Source: a virus. From it: 32,312 nucleotides of DNA. Location of the stretch: positions 1 through 32,312 of the IMG/VR virus record IMGVR_UViG_3300030060_001790, one strand, 5' to 3'. Both the position numbers and the translations under genes were made by a program. This document shows, piece after piece, positions 7,514 through 16,231 of the stretch. How positions within the stretch are numbered: the first letter of the stretch is position 1; the number at the start of each line of letters is the position of its first letter. The notes beneath the pieces are model-generated. The model was not told where the DNA came from and ran no database searches. It saw only the letters and a list, made by a program, of their open reading frames with translations.

Positions 7514-8950
7514 ATGATAAATTATAAATTTAAAACTAAACCTTATGCACATCAATTGACTGCATTAGAAAAGTCGTGGGATAAATCAGAATATGGCTAT
7601 TTTATGGAGATGGGTACAGGTAAATCCAAAGTATTAGTTGATAATATGGCTATGCTTTATGATAAAGGTAAAATAAATGGGGCGCTAATTATAGCACCTA
7701 AAGGTGTTTATAACAATTGGTTTACTCAAGAAATACCAATACATTTACCTAGTCATATACAACCTACAATGGTATTATGGACTGCTTCAACATCTAAGAC
7801 AAAGGATAAAGAGTATCAATTATTATTTGAAACAGGACATGACCTTCACATCCTTATAATGAATGTTGAGGCCTTAAGTACTAAAAAAGGTTTAGACTTC
7901 GCTGCTAAATTTTTAAGATCGCATACCACTATGCTTGCAGTTGATGAGTCTACTACTATTAAAAATCCTACTGCTAAACGTACTAAATCAATTTTGCAAT
8001 TGGGGAAACAGGCCGAGTATAGAAGAATACTTACAGGTTCTCCCGTTACAAAAAGTCCTTTAGACTTATTTACTCAATGTAATTTTTTAAATGAATTTTT
8101 ATTAGGATTTGATTCGTTTTATGCTTTTAGAAATAGATATGCTCATATGATTGAAAGAAATTTTGGAGGTCGTAGAGTTCAATTAGTAGGGAGTTATAAA
8201 AGACTCGATGAGTTAGCTGATAATATTAAGGCTTTTTCTTACAGAGTTTTAAAAGAAGATTGTTTAGATCTTCCTGACAAAATATATACTAAAAGGGAGA
8301 TAGAACTTACTGAGGAACAAAGTAAAGCCTATGCAACAATGAAATCCGCGGCTCTCGCTCTACTAAAAGGCAAAATGGCTACCGCTCCTCATGTTTTAAC
8401 TCAATTAATGCGCTTACACCAAATTACTTGTGGTCATTTAAAGAATGATGACGGCACTATAACTAAAATTAAAAACAATAGAATAAAAGAACTTTTAAGT
8501 TTGCTTGAAGAAGTAGAAGGAAAAGTCATTATTTGGGCTAATTATATTTATGATATTGAAAATATAGTAGAAAACATTAGTGAAGAATATGGAGAAGACT
8601 CTATAGTACAATATTATGGAGCCATAAGTTCTCAAGACAGAGCCGATGCTATTAAAAAGTTTCAAGATCCTAATTCTAATGTTAGGTTTTTTGTCGGTAA
8701 TCCTCAAACAGCGGGTTATGGTATAACTCTAACTGCAGCCAATAATGTAATTTATTATTCTAATGGTTATGACTTAGAAAAAAGATTACAATCAGAAGAT
8801 AGAGCACATAGAATAGGTCAGAGTAAATCAGTAACATACATCGACCTTATAGCACCTAAAACTGTAGATGAAAAGATAGTAAAAGCCTTACGTTCTAAAA
8901 TGGATATTGCTAATACTATTATGGATGAGGATTGGAAAGAATGGATTTAA
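7514..8950 (+). CDS. SNF2-type superfamily 2 helicase/translocase
   Basis: DNA translocase or helicase of 478 residues from the ATG at 7514, preceded by an A/G-rich GAAGAA site. Motifs: Q-like YAHQ at 11-14, Walker A MGTGKS at 33-38, motif II D144-E145-S-T in place of DEAH, motif III LTGSP at 173-177, motif IV/V region GNPQTAGYGITLTAAN at 395-410 and motif VI QSEDRAHRIGQ at 426-436. The last element with its Arg fingers is diagnostic of SNF2-like enzymes. Compact, with no extra domains, as in phage members of the family. It is the only large gene on the plus strand and leads a three-gene operon. It may act at forks or remodel protein-bound DNA; the exact role is not known. Confidence 0.93.
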   Translation: MINYKFKTKPYAHQLTALEKSWDKSEYGYFMEMGTGKSKVLVDNMAMLYDKGKINGALIIAPKGVYNNWFTQEIPIHLPSHIQPTMVLWTASTSKTKDKEYQLLFETGHDLHILIMNVEALSTKKGLDFAAKFLRSHTTMLAVDESTTIKNPTAKRTKSILQLGKQAEYRRILTGSPVTKSPLDLFTQCNFLNEFLLGFDSFYAFRNRYAHMIERNFGGRRVQLVGSYKRLDELADNIKAFSYRVLKEDCLDLPDKIYTKREIELTEEQSKAYATMKSAALALLKGKMATAPHVLTQLMRLHQITCGHLKNDDGTITKIKNNRIKELLSLLEEVEGKVIIWANYIYDIENIVENISEEYGEDSIVQYYGAISSQDRADAIKKFQDPNSNVRFFVGNPQTAGYGITLTAANNVIYYSNGYDLEKRLQSEDRAHRIGQSKSVTYIDLIAPKTVDEKIVKALRSKMDIANTIMDEDWKEWI

Positions 8951-9153
8951 TAATTCTGACAGATGGTTTGTATCATCTAGTCCCAGTGACTAAAGCTATG
9001 TTGGCAGATGTCAAACTCTTTACTAAAGGCATTGACTGTTTTGCTTTGTGTGACATTTTAAGAATTAAATTAAGTACCTATATGGAGCCTCCTTTTAATC
9101 AACATGTGATGAATGATGGTAGCGGGGAATTCTTCGGGTGTATCTGTAGATGA
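8941..9153 (+). CDS. Small hypothetical protein coupled to the SNF2 gene
   Basis: Protein of 70 residues starting with an ATG that overlaps the helicase stop by ten bases and lies right after GGAAAGA. A TTG nine bases further upstream is in frame but less likely. The sequence begins with a hydrophobic strand (DLIILTDGLYHLVPV) and contains three or four Cys (C33 and C37, then C-x-C at the C-terminus, GCICR). No membrane helix is obvious and I recognise no family. Its stop overlaps the next ATG by four bases (ATGA), so three genes are translationally chained. Confidence 0.6.
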   Translation: MDLIILTDGLYHLVPVTKAMLADVKLFTKGIDCFALCDILRIKLSTYMEPPFNQHVMNDGSGEFFGCICR

Positions 9154-9236
9154 TTTTTATAAGTATAGGATTAATAATTTTTATCTATTTAGTAATTGTT
9201 TTGTTGTTGCTTCAATGGAATAAAGAAAAGAATTAA
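9150..9236 (+). CDS. 28-residue single-span membrane peptide
   Basis: The ATG at 9150 forms an ATGA overlap with the preceding stop and opens 28 codons. Residues 2-21 are nearly all Ile, Leu, Val and Phe (IFISIGLIIFIYLVIVLLLL), followed by QWNKEKN, a polar and basic tail. This is the pattern of a one-helix membrane micro-protein with a cytoplasmic positive end. The coupling and clean topology argue that it is real in spite of its length. It could tune the host membrane, aid lysis or block superinfection; nothing in the sequence chooses among these. It ends 49 bases before the convergent speD-like gene. Confidence 0.6.
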   Translation: MIFISIGLIIFIYLVIVLLLLQWNKEKN

Positions 9237-9285
9237 TTGGGATTTTCTAAGATGAAAGTATTTTTGTCAAAAATTTAGAATGCAA

Positions 9286-9663
9286 TTATATATCTTGTAA
9301 TCCCGTTTCCCGGTTCAAATATTTATATTCAATTTTGTGAATATCAAAATCTTCCATAATTTTTTTACAGATGTCTGTATGATTAAATTCCCCACAACTA
9401 TAAACATCAAACTGCATAAGAGCTGGGTGTGGTTCATCCCAAATATGCATAGCAATGTGTGAAGTTTCTATAACAGCTACCGCAGTGATACCTTTATTGC
9501 CTGGCATACTACAATACTTAACGTAAGGACCCATAAATATTTTCATATTTATAGATTCAACAAACTCTGTCATCCATTCTTTTAATTGTTCTTCGTCGGT
9601 TGGAGGTTTTACAGCTTCGGCACGTATAATAAGATGCTTATGCACCAACAAACTGTTTTGCAT
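9286..9663 (-). CDS. speD: SpeD-like S-adenosylmethionine decarboxylase family protein
   Basis: Protein of 125 residues of the small bacterial/archaeal (class 1B) AdoMet decarboxylase family. The proenzyme cuts itself before a serine, which becomes the pyruvoyl group used to decarboxylate AdoMet for spermidine synthesis. The core VIETSHIAMHIWDEP aligns with the family pattern: S68 is the future pyruvoyl residue, H73 and C90 (FDVYSCGE) are the processing and proton-donor residues. The residue before S68 is Thr rather than the usual Glu. AGGA precedes the ATG by about eight bases, four bases after the endolysin stop. It is a probable auxiliary metabolic gene expressed late. Some family members have changed substrate to ornithine or arginine, so activity is not certain. 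Confidence 0.88.
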   Translation of the reverse strand: MQNSLLVHKHLIIRAEAVKPPTDEEQLKEWMTEFVESINMKIFMGPYVKYCSMPGNKGITAVAVIETSHIAMHIWDEPHPALMQFDVYSCGEFNHTDICKKIMEDFDIHKIEYKYLNRETGLQDI

Positions 9664-9667
9664 ATCA

Positions 9668-10153
9668 CTATCCTACAACGCTTCCGTCTTTCCATTCCAT
9701 ATCAGGTAGTCCGTTCTCGTAGCTTTTCCCGTCGTAAGTTAGAACTTGTTTTCTGTTCGCACCCTTTTCATTGTATGACACGTGAACCCAGCCACCTGCT
9801 GGATCATCTTTTTTATAGAACTCTAAAATTAATTGATCAAAGTCACAGTTGTTTTGAATCCAGTAAGCCGTCTTAATATTTGGCACACCTGCAATCTCGA
9901 AATCAACCGCCTGGCCCTTTGCATGTTGCGACGTCTTTTTGCTGCCGATCGCTTCACAAAGCGCCTCAGACCTGTAGCCCGATGTTATTGTAATTGGTTT
10001 GTCAAACTTAGCTCGAACTGGTTCTAGTATTTCATAGCATACATTCTCTAAATTTTTAATGTCACCAGCTCCAGGTGAGTTGTCAATTCCTTTCCGCGTC
10101 GCTGTCATCGACTTAGTCATCTCTTCAAGTTTGAAATGTTTACTTAGTTGCAT
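9668..10153 (-). CDS. M15-family peptidase endolysin
   Basis: Cell-wall peptidase of 161 residues. The M15A (VanY/Hedgehog-like) signature is complete: SGYRS at 58-62, SQHAKGQAVDFE with zinc ligands H77 and D84, the likely catalytic E111 in QLILEF, and the third ligand H124 in WVHVSY. Such enzymes cut peptide crosslinks of peptidoglycan to release phage progeny. There is no signal peptide, so it needs a holin or other route out; the adjacent 73-residue one-helix protein is the natural candidate. AGGAGAAAA provides a strong ribosome-binding site. Lysis role follows from family and position; a virion-borne entry role is less likely at this size. Confidence 0.93.
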   Translation of the reverse strand: MQLSKHFKLEEMTKSMTATRKGIDNSPGAGDIKNLENVCYEILEPVRAKFDKPITITSGYRSEALCEAIGSKKTSQHAKGQAVDFEIAGVPNIKTAYWIQNNCDFDQLILEFYKKDDPAGGWVHVSYNEKGANRKQVLTYDGKSYENGLPDMEWKDGSVVG

Positions 10154-10164
10154 AATATTTTCTC

Positions 10165-10386
10165 CTATCTGTTAAATAATAAATCTAGCACGAAAAGTGT
10201 AGTTGTTCCCGCAACTATTAAGAGAACCCAATAGAACTTATCTATCTTACCGCCCAATTTCTCAACGTCTTCGTGGATATGTTTTAAATCGTTTGTTTTG
10301 ATTTTATTGATATCTTTTTTGATGCCTGTCATATGTCCGTAAAGTGATATGATGTGTTCTCTTGTTGTTTTGGGTTCTATAGCCAT
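10165..10386 (-). CDS. Small membrane-anchored helical protein, holin-like candidate
   Basis: Protein of 73 residues. The first 50 are soluble and helical with a charged heptad-like stretch (DINKIKTNDLKHIHEDVEKL), followed by one membrane segment at about 51-70 (FYWVLLIVAGTTTLFVLDLL) and a short basic end. The layout resembles XhlA/hemolysin-type lysis accessory proteins. It lies directly before the M15 endolysin, which supports a role in lysis. A classical holin would usually have two or more helices or a longer span, so it could also be an endolysin anchor or a spanin-like part. No clear Shine-Dalgarno; it starts five bases after the preceding stop and may be translated by reinitiation. Confidence 0.8.
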   Translation of the reverse strand: MAIEPKTTREHIISLYGHMTGIKKDINKIKTNDLKHIHEDVEKLGGKIDKFYWVLLIVAGTTTLFVLDLLFNR

Positions 10387-10391
10387 AATGA

Positions 10392-13300
10392 TTAAGTCTT
10401 GATTAAACTATTAACGTTGCTAATTCTTTGAAGTTTTTGATCTTGGTTTTTAAGTTGAGCAAAATTAGGGGTAACACCTTGTACTTGATTTATATTTACA
10501 TTAGCTGCACCTAAGAAATTATTATTTACTTCAGGTGGGATAACAGCATTGTAAATATTGCCAGCTGCTTCTCCTAAACTTACACTAAATGGATTATCTA
10601 AATCTGGAAAAATATCTTCTCCCATAGGTATAGATTCTAATATTTCTGCAATCCTATCTAAAACAGGTCCCGCTGCATCTAATGGATTGGCTACTCCCAA
10701 CATATCTGCGTTGTGTTGGAATACTTGTTCTACTGCCTCAGAAACTGTGTAAGGTTTAAAGGTTCCACTTTCTAAATAATCATAAGCAGATCCCGCTCCT
10801 CTTTCGTCCATTGATGTTTCAACTCCTGTAGATGTCATACCTAATGTTTTAGCCGCTTCTATGTCTCTGTACATTATTTTATTAGTTTCGTACATAGCTC
10901 TGTTGGCATTAATATATGCATCTACTACTTCTTCTGGAGAAACAGGACCACCTTTTAATATTTTACTTGTAAATAATGATCGAGCATTTCTAACATTTTT
11001 TTGATACTCATTAATTTTATATTTAATTCCTTTTTCCGGGTCGACATCAACTGCTCTTAGTCCAACTAAACCTGAAAGTTCTTTACCTAATTCATAATCT
11101 TTACCATATTTGTCATAACTTAATGCCGTACCTTCAGGCATAGAAGCTTTAAATAATCTATTCATTTGTGAAGCATTGAACGGAGCAACTGCGTCTATTA
11201 AATGCATCATTCGTGCCATGATTTTATTTCCTGCACTATCCGATTCATTATAAACTCTTCTACCTTCAGCATCTAATCCTCCTCTTCCTAAAATAGCGGT
11301 AGGTAAAATATCTTGTAATGCTTCAACCCATAAAGAACTTGTAATAAATGGAGAAGCTATTTCTTTAGTACCTTCTGCTAAACCTTTTACAAAGTCTGCC
11401 ATGATTCCATTGTTATCTGTTCTCCCTGAATCAATAGAATTAATAACTCCTTGAATAGGTTTTAATAATAAATCGTAAGCATTCATTCTAGAGAAATCTA
11501 TGTAAGATAGTTTACCGTCTTCATTTCTTATAGGTATTAAAGTAGAATTCTTAGACCATTTTGGTACATATCTTCTTAGTGCTTCAATTTCATCTTTAGT
11601 TACATCATAAAGCATTGCAGCTCCTGTTGCAATTGAAGCTGGAACTACAGCCGTTGTTAAAGCCATTCCTCTTAATCTTTGTTTACCTATAGATTTAAAA
11701 GGTTGGACGATGGCTCCACTTGGTAATTGAATTTTAAAATTAATTTCTTTTAAAGCAGTTTCAACAATGTTAGTTGAAGTTCTCATAATTTCTGCAGGGA
11801 AAGATACAAAGTTTCCAACAGGATATTTTCTTAAGCCTTGTACAAAGTCAGAGACATATGCATAGTTAGGCACGTTGTTTTTAACTAAATCAGCTGCTCT
11901 CTTTTCTAAAAACTCTTCATTAAATTCACCTAATTTTCTAGTTGTGCCGTCATCTAACACTTCAATAACATCATCACCAAATGCTAAACCTTTTTCATTT
12001 GGTATTTCTCTTAAACCTTTTTCTAATCTTGTTTTTTCTCCTATCCAACTAAAGATTTTCCAAAAGTCATCTTCAGCTGTGTATGCGTCTTGAGCAAACT
12101 TTTTACCACGAGACATAAGGTTAACTATATTATTAATAGTTTTACCTTCTAGTTTACCTAAAGTTTCTCCAAACTTAACATCACTTAATAGTCTATTTAA
12201 GTCTCCTTGTGATACGTTAGAGTTAACAACTCCAAGATCTAATAGCTTTCTATAAAAAGCTTGAGACTGTGGATTGTTTTTACCGGTAAAGGCAGGACCC
12301 ATTGAAGAGTTCCATGCTTTTTTAAGTGCACCAAATTCATTATTTAATAATACACCATTAGCTCCAGCAAAAGCCATCGCACTTAAAAAGTTACGAGCGT
12401 GCGTTACAGGACCTAATACTGTTTTAGCTAATTGAGCTCCAGCTTTAGGATAAAGAATAGCATTTTTATATAATAAGTAACCTAAGTTAGAAGACTCTTG
12501 AACTATATCTCCCTTAACTAATGCATCAGCATTACCTGTTAAAGCAAACTTACCGTTTAAATTATTACTAAGATCTGCACCAATACTTTTTATTTCTCCG
12601 TCAGTGACAGTTAAAGGTCTTATGCCTTTTATTGGAGTAGGATCTTCTCTAGCTACCATCTCTACATAATCTCCTGTAGATTTTTGACCTCCCGTTCCCA
12701 TTTGACCTCGTTCCCCACCAAAGTATTTTTTAGCATCTTCTGCAGTATCTACAATTTCTGGAGCTTTAGGTCGTGGTCCTGATTTTTCTATGGTTGCGGC
12801 TTCACCTATTTCGTCTACACTTTTTAACCAATCGTCTACTAATTTTTTTTGTCTTGCAGAATTTCGTATTATTTCTTGATTAACTTCACCTCTTATAACT
12901 AAATTAGCAATTCTATTGGTACCAGTAATGGCAGTGTTTAAACCATCATTAGACTTACCTACAAGTTCTTTAAGTAATTTTTTTCTTTCGAATATACTAC
13001 CGTCAGGTAATGTAATGTCATCTATTTGAGATAAATTTCTTCCTTTCTCTACAGGTTGACTTAGCCCTTCTCTAAAATATTTTCTAGCCGTTTCACCTTC
13101 TCTTTGAAAAGCAGATAATAAAGTGTTTTCACCTTGACCTAAAATTTTAGGAGTATTTCTAAAAAATATTCCACTATTTTGGTTAAGATTAAATCCTTTT
13201 TCTAATACTGCACTATTATATGTATCTCTAATAATACCGTTAATTTCATCGGGTGTTAAATTAACTCCGTATGTTTGAGCCGCTCTGTCTATTTCAGCTG

Positions 13301-14792
13301 CAAATTTTTTAATAATAGGACTTGTGACAGGTAATTTTTCTAAGGCATTAATAGAACTTGTTTTATCTTTAAAGATTTTAGAACCCGCATCTATAAAATC
13401 TTTCATCTTACTTCCTGCTGAATTTTTAAAGTTAGCTAATTCTTTAGGGGTAAGCATTCGACCATAAGAACTAAATAGATCTGCCCATTTATTTCTTAAC
13501 AAATTCATTTCAAATCTAATACTCTCTTTTACTTCATCTACTGGTGCACCTTTGCCGTAGCTTTTACTGTTATCTAATTCTTTAGAAAAACTTTCAAAAG
13601 CATCGTCGGTTACATTACCAAATTTTAAAGTAAAGCCATCTTCCATTAATGAAGCAGCGTCATCAATTATTTTTCCATCTTGTGTTCTACCGGCCATCAC
13701 TTCATCTAAAGTAAAACCAGACTCTTTTCCTTTTCTAGTTAACTGTTTTGTTTCGTAAATAGGATTTTCTAAACCATCTAATAAAGTTTTATTTAAAGCT
13801 TCTTTCTTTTTAGCTAATTCTTTTATACCGTCATCACTAGCCCAGTACTTTTCCATCTTAGGATAAAGTCTATAGAGTTGGTTTTCTATTGTATTAGCTG
13901 CGTCTAGTCCTAATCTTTTATTAGCATCCACACCAGTTCTTATAGCGTCTGTTGCTTCGAAAGTAACTGTTCCTTTCTTACCTCTCTTACTTAAATTACC
14001 AAATAAGTTATTCCAAAATTTTTCCATAGGATCGGTAATAACTCTACCGGTATCTGTTGGTCCTTTTCTTAATCTATTAAAACCTACACCCCCTAGACCA
14101 ATACCCGCAGTAAACAGTCCACCTTCTACACCAAATTTTAATCTGTTAGCTAAGTCTCTACCTGCTTGCGTTCTTCCACTACCACCTGTTTCTCTATCTA
14201 GTTTAGTAGGTCCACCTAGAAAATCTCCTAGAGTTCCTGCCTTATCGACATCACCCACAAACACACCTTCAGCAACTCCACCTAATCCAGCTCCACCAGC
14301 ATACTCTAAAAATTTTCCTTTTTTATTTAAAGCTAGTTCTTGTACTTCTTTGTTAATGGGAGCTACATTCCATTTAGTAGCTTTAGGTACACCTTTAGAA
14401 ATAACATCGTCGGCTAATCCCGTTCCTGTTAGTGTATAATAATTACCGTTTTGTTTTGCAGCGAGTGCTGCTTTTGTTAAATTCTTACCAGCTTTGAAAG
14501 CAATACCACCTGGAACTCCAATGTTAACTATAAGCTCCGCGATCCGTCCAGCTGCAGTCGCTTCTGCCGCTTCGTCAAAAGGGTTGATTGTGTCAAAGAA
14601 TTTTTCTACGCTAGCCGCAGTATTTGTATTTAAACCTAAGTCAATTAAGTTTGCACCTAAAGAAAAAAATCCTTCAGGTATTTTAAATACACCTGATGCT
14701 ATGCCTGATAATGTAGATCTTATAACTCCAATATCATCGTCATCACTGCTCGAAGAATTTCCGCCAATTCCTAGATCCCCAAGAGTAGCCAT
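10392..14792 (-). CDS. Giant virion protein, candidate internal (ejection) protein
   Basis: Protein of 1466 residues, the largest in the window. It begins with an acidic Ser/Asp tract (SSSSDDDDIG), continues through Gly/Ala-rich hydrophobic helices in the first 250 residues, and is otherwise helical and charged. The segment containing NNVPNYAYV and GNFVSFPAEIMRT, and the later RRYVPKWSKN with IPIRNEDGKL, recall very large polyvalent or internal virion proteins of marine podoviruses (from memory). No lysozyme, transglycosylase or peptidase motif is evident. By analogy with T7 gp16 it may be stored in the head and injected to form a DNA channel. AGGGAG lies about 12 bases upstream of the ATG. 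It is the last of four genes in the ejection block, before lysis. Confidence 0.85.
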   Translation of the reverse strand: MATLGDLGIGGNSSSSDDDDIGVIRSTLSGIASGVFKIPEGFFSLGANLIDLGLNTNTAASVEKFFDTINPFDEAAEATAAGRIAELIVNIGVPGGIAFKAGKNLTKAALAAKQNGNYYTLTGTGLADDVISKGVPKATKWNVAPINKEVQELALNKKGKFLEYAGGAGLGGVAEGVFVGDVDKAGTLGDFLGGPTKLDRETGGSGRTQAGRDLANRLKFGVEGGLFTAGIGLGGVGFNRLRKGPTDTGRVITDPMEKFWNNLFGNLSKRGKKGTVTFEATDAIRTGVDANKRLGLDAANTIENQLYRLYPKMEKYWASDDGIKELAKKKEALNKTLLDGLENPIYETKQLTRKGKESGFTLDEVMAGRTQDGKIIDDAASLMEDGFTLKFGNVTDDAFESFSKELDNSKSYGKGAPVDEVKESIRFEMNLLRNKWADLFSSYGRMLTPKELANFKNSAGSKMKDFIDAGSKIFKDKTSSINALEKLPVTSPIIKKFAAEIDRAAQTYGVNLTPDEINGIIRDTYNSAVLEKGFNLNQNSGIFFRNTPKILGQGENTLLSAFQREGETARKYFREGLSQPVEKGRNLSQIDDITLPDGSIFERKKLLKELVGKSNDGLNTAITGTNRIANLVIRGEVNQEIIRNSARQKKLVDDWLKSVDEIGEAATIEKSGPRPKAPEIVDTAEDAKKYFGGERGQMGTGGQKSTGDYVEMVAREDPTPIKGIRPLTVTDGEIKSIGADLSNNLNGKFALTGNADALVKGDIVQESSNLGYLLYKNAILYPKAGAQLAKTVLGPVTHARNFLSAMAFAGANGVLLNNEFGALKKAWNSSMGPAFTGKNNPQSQAFYRKLLDLGVVNSNVSQGDLNRLLSDVKFGETLGKLEGKTINNIVNLMSRGKKFAQDAYTAEDDFWKIFSWIGEKTRLEKGLREIPNEKGLAFGDDVIEVLDDGTTRKLGEFNEEFLEKRAADLVKNNVPNYAYVSDFVQGLRKYPVGNFVSFPAEIMRTSTNIVETALKEINFKIQLPSGAIVQPFKSIGKQRLRGMALTTAVVPASIATGAAMLYDVTKDEIEALRRYVPKWSKNSTLIPIRNEDGKLSYIDFSRMNAYDLLLKPIQGVINSIDSGRTDNNGIMADFVKGLAEGTKEIASPFITSSLWVEALQDILPTAILGRGGLDAEGRRVYNESDSAGNKIMARMMHLIDAVAPFNASQMNRLFKASMPEGTALSYDKYGKDYELGKELSGLVGLRAVDVDPEKGIKYKINEYQKNVRNARSLFTSKILKGGPVSPEEVVDAYINANRAMYETNKIMYRDIEAAKTLGMTSTGVETSMDERGAGSAYDYLESGTFKPYTVSEAVEQVFQHNADMLGVANPLDAAGPVLDRIAEILESIPMGEDIFPDLDNPFSVSLGEAAGNIYNAVIPPEVNNNFLGAANVNINQVQGVTPNFAQLKNQDQKLQRISNVNSLIKT

Positions 14793-14806
14793 AATTTAGT
14801 GTCTCC

Positions 14807-16231
14807 CTATGTTATAAATAAGTCTGATAGTGGATTAACTTCTGTTTCTGAAATTTTATCAAGTATTATTTTTCCACCTTTATAAGTTACAATGTTTAAA
14901 CCAATCTCTAAGTCTTTGGAATCTATTTCATTTAAATTTTTCTTACTAAAAGTTTTAGTATTAATTTGTTTACCTGGCATTTGTATACTTAAGACACCTT
15001 TAATAACTTGAGGATCCATTCTACCTTTTTTACCCTTGAATACATTTTCTGCATAGAAAGTCAAAGCTTCCCCAAAGTCCATGCCTTTAATATCTTTAGC
15101 AGCTTTTTGAGCATCTAATGTATAGTCAACTCCAAATTTAGTTTTCTCTAACATCATCTCCATGTTTTCTTTAGATCTCTTACCGGCGATATAATCGTTA
15201 ATAGCTAAACTTGCTGCAGCTTGATTAATTTTTTCTGTTCTACTAGGGCCAGCCATAGCTTCTGCACCAATGTATTGTTGGAATTTTTCACCTACAGTAT
15301 TACCACCGGAACCTGCAAATCTTAATAACATATCCGATACATCTTTACCTCTAGCTTCACCTTCGCCTAATAGTTCTGCAAACAATGCTTTGTCTTTTTC
15401 TACTTGTTGTTTCATTGTTAGTGGAGCTGGTTCTTCTATTTCAGGTTTTGTGTATGTCATCTCTGGATCTCCACCACCCGGAGGTCCTATAATACCGGTT
15501 GGTGCTTTCTCACTTTCAAGATCAGTTTCTGCTGCTCCTTTAGCCCATGGCCAGTAAGAAGATTTTTCTGGATCATAAAGAGGGTGTTCTTTTCTTGGTC
15601 CATATTTATATTTATTATATCTCCAAGGATTATTAGGATTAGCTTCTTCCTCAAGATTTCTTTTAAATTTTTTCTCCATAGTTGATTTAGTATCACCGAT
15701 CATTGGAAATAGATTTTCCATTCGTGTAATTCCATATTTTTCATCTACAGGTGTAGCTTCTGCCGCTGAATATAATGCATAGGGAACTGCTACCCTAGAG
15801 GCAAGAGGAAATCTTTTTACTGTACCCATAATACCAGTTTTTCCAGCCTTTAAAACTTTAGGACCGTATTTTTTAATAGCTTTTTTTAAACCTGCTTCAC
15901 TAAAATTTTTAGATTTTAAAAAGCTTTTAGATTTATTGTAAAGGTTTTTTGTTTTACTTGTGCCTGTTGAAACTTTATCTTTTGCTTTTTGAACTATTTG
16001 AGAACCTGTATTTTTTGCTGAGTCCGATACATTTTTCCAATTTATATTTTTCCAATTGTCAGCATATGAATAAGAACCGGGTCCTTTTACTATTCCTCTT
16101 TTAGGAGTGTGAATTGATCCACCCCGTGCATAACCTGGAGGTTGATTAGTTAAGCCACTAGCAATACCAGTTCCATAGCTAGAAACTTTACCACCCCCTC
16201 TAAACATTGGTCTTCTTAAAATTCTACTCAT
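14807..16231 (-). CDS. Virion protein with GG-rich N-terminus and basic helical region
   Basis: Protein of 474 residues. It opens with RRPMFRGGGKV and a string of Gly-rich short motifs (TGIASGL, GYARGGSI), then a strongly Lys-rich section at roughly 65-125 that could bind DNA, then an acidic/Pro-rich linker (GPPGGGDPEMTYTKP) and a helical C-terminal half. The N-terminal RRPMFRGG pattern is one I associate with structural proteins of uncultured marine phages. Translation is coupled to the preceding gene by TAATG. Its place among the ejection-type genes suggests a head-internal or DNA-associated virion protein. No enzymatic motif seen. Confidence 0.85.
   Translation of the reverse strand: MSRILRRPMFRGGGKVSSYGTGIASGLTNQPPGYARGGSIHTPKRGIVKGPGSYSYADNWKNINWKNVSDSAKNTGSQIVQKAKDKVSTGTSKTKNLYNKSKSFLKSKNFSEAGLKKAIKKYGPKVLKAGKTGIMGTVKRFPLASRVAVPYALYSAAEATPVDEKYGITRMENLFPMIGDTKSTMEKKFKRNLEEEANPNNPWRYNKYKYGPRKEHPLYDPEKSSYWPWAKGAAETDLESEKAPTGIIGPPGGGDPEMTYTKPEIEEPAPLTMKQQVEKDKALFAELLGEGEARGKDVSDMLLRFAGSGGNTVGEKFQQYIGAEAMAGPSRTEKINQAAASLAINDYIAGKRSKENMEMMLEKTKFGVDYTLDAQKAAKDIKGMDFGEALTFYAENVFKGKKGRMDPQVIKGVLSIQMPGKQINTKTFSKKNLNEIDSKDLEIGLNIVTYKGGKIILDKISETEVNPLSDLFIT

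Noticed and set aside
9237-9285. Terminator between convergent SNF2 cassette and speD-like gene
   Set aside because: Only a 6-bp A-T hairpin (9260-9274) is visible, with no G-C stem or clear U tract. It is too weak to call, although the convergent junction would be the right place.
9586-9876. 96-codon plus-strand frame across the speD/endolysin junction
   Set aside because: It is antisense to two genes with complete active-site motifs and lacks its own signals.
14494-14799. 101-codon plus-strand frame opposite the start of the giant virion gene
   Set aside because: Low-complexity antisense of a Gly/Ala-rich coding region; no ribosome-binding site or coupling.
14795-14815. T7-promoter-like CATAGGGAGA on the minus strand before the giant virion gene
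   Set aside because: Only the initiation part resembles a T7 promoter, there is no upstream match and no phage RNA polymerase in the window. The AGGGAG is better explained as the ribosome-binding site.
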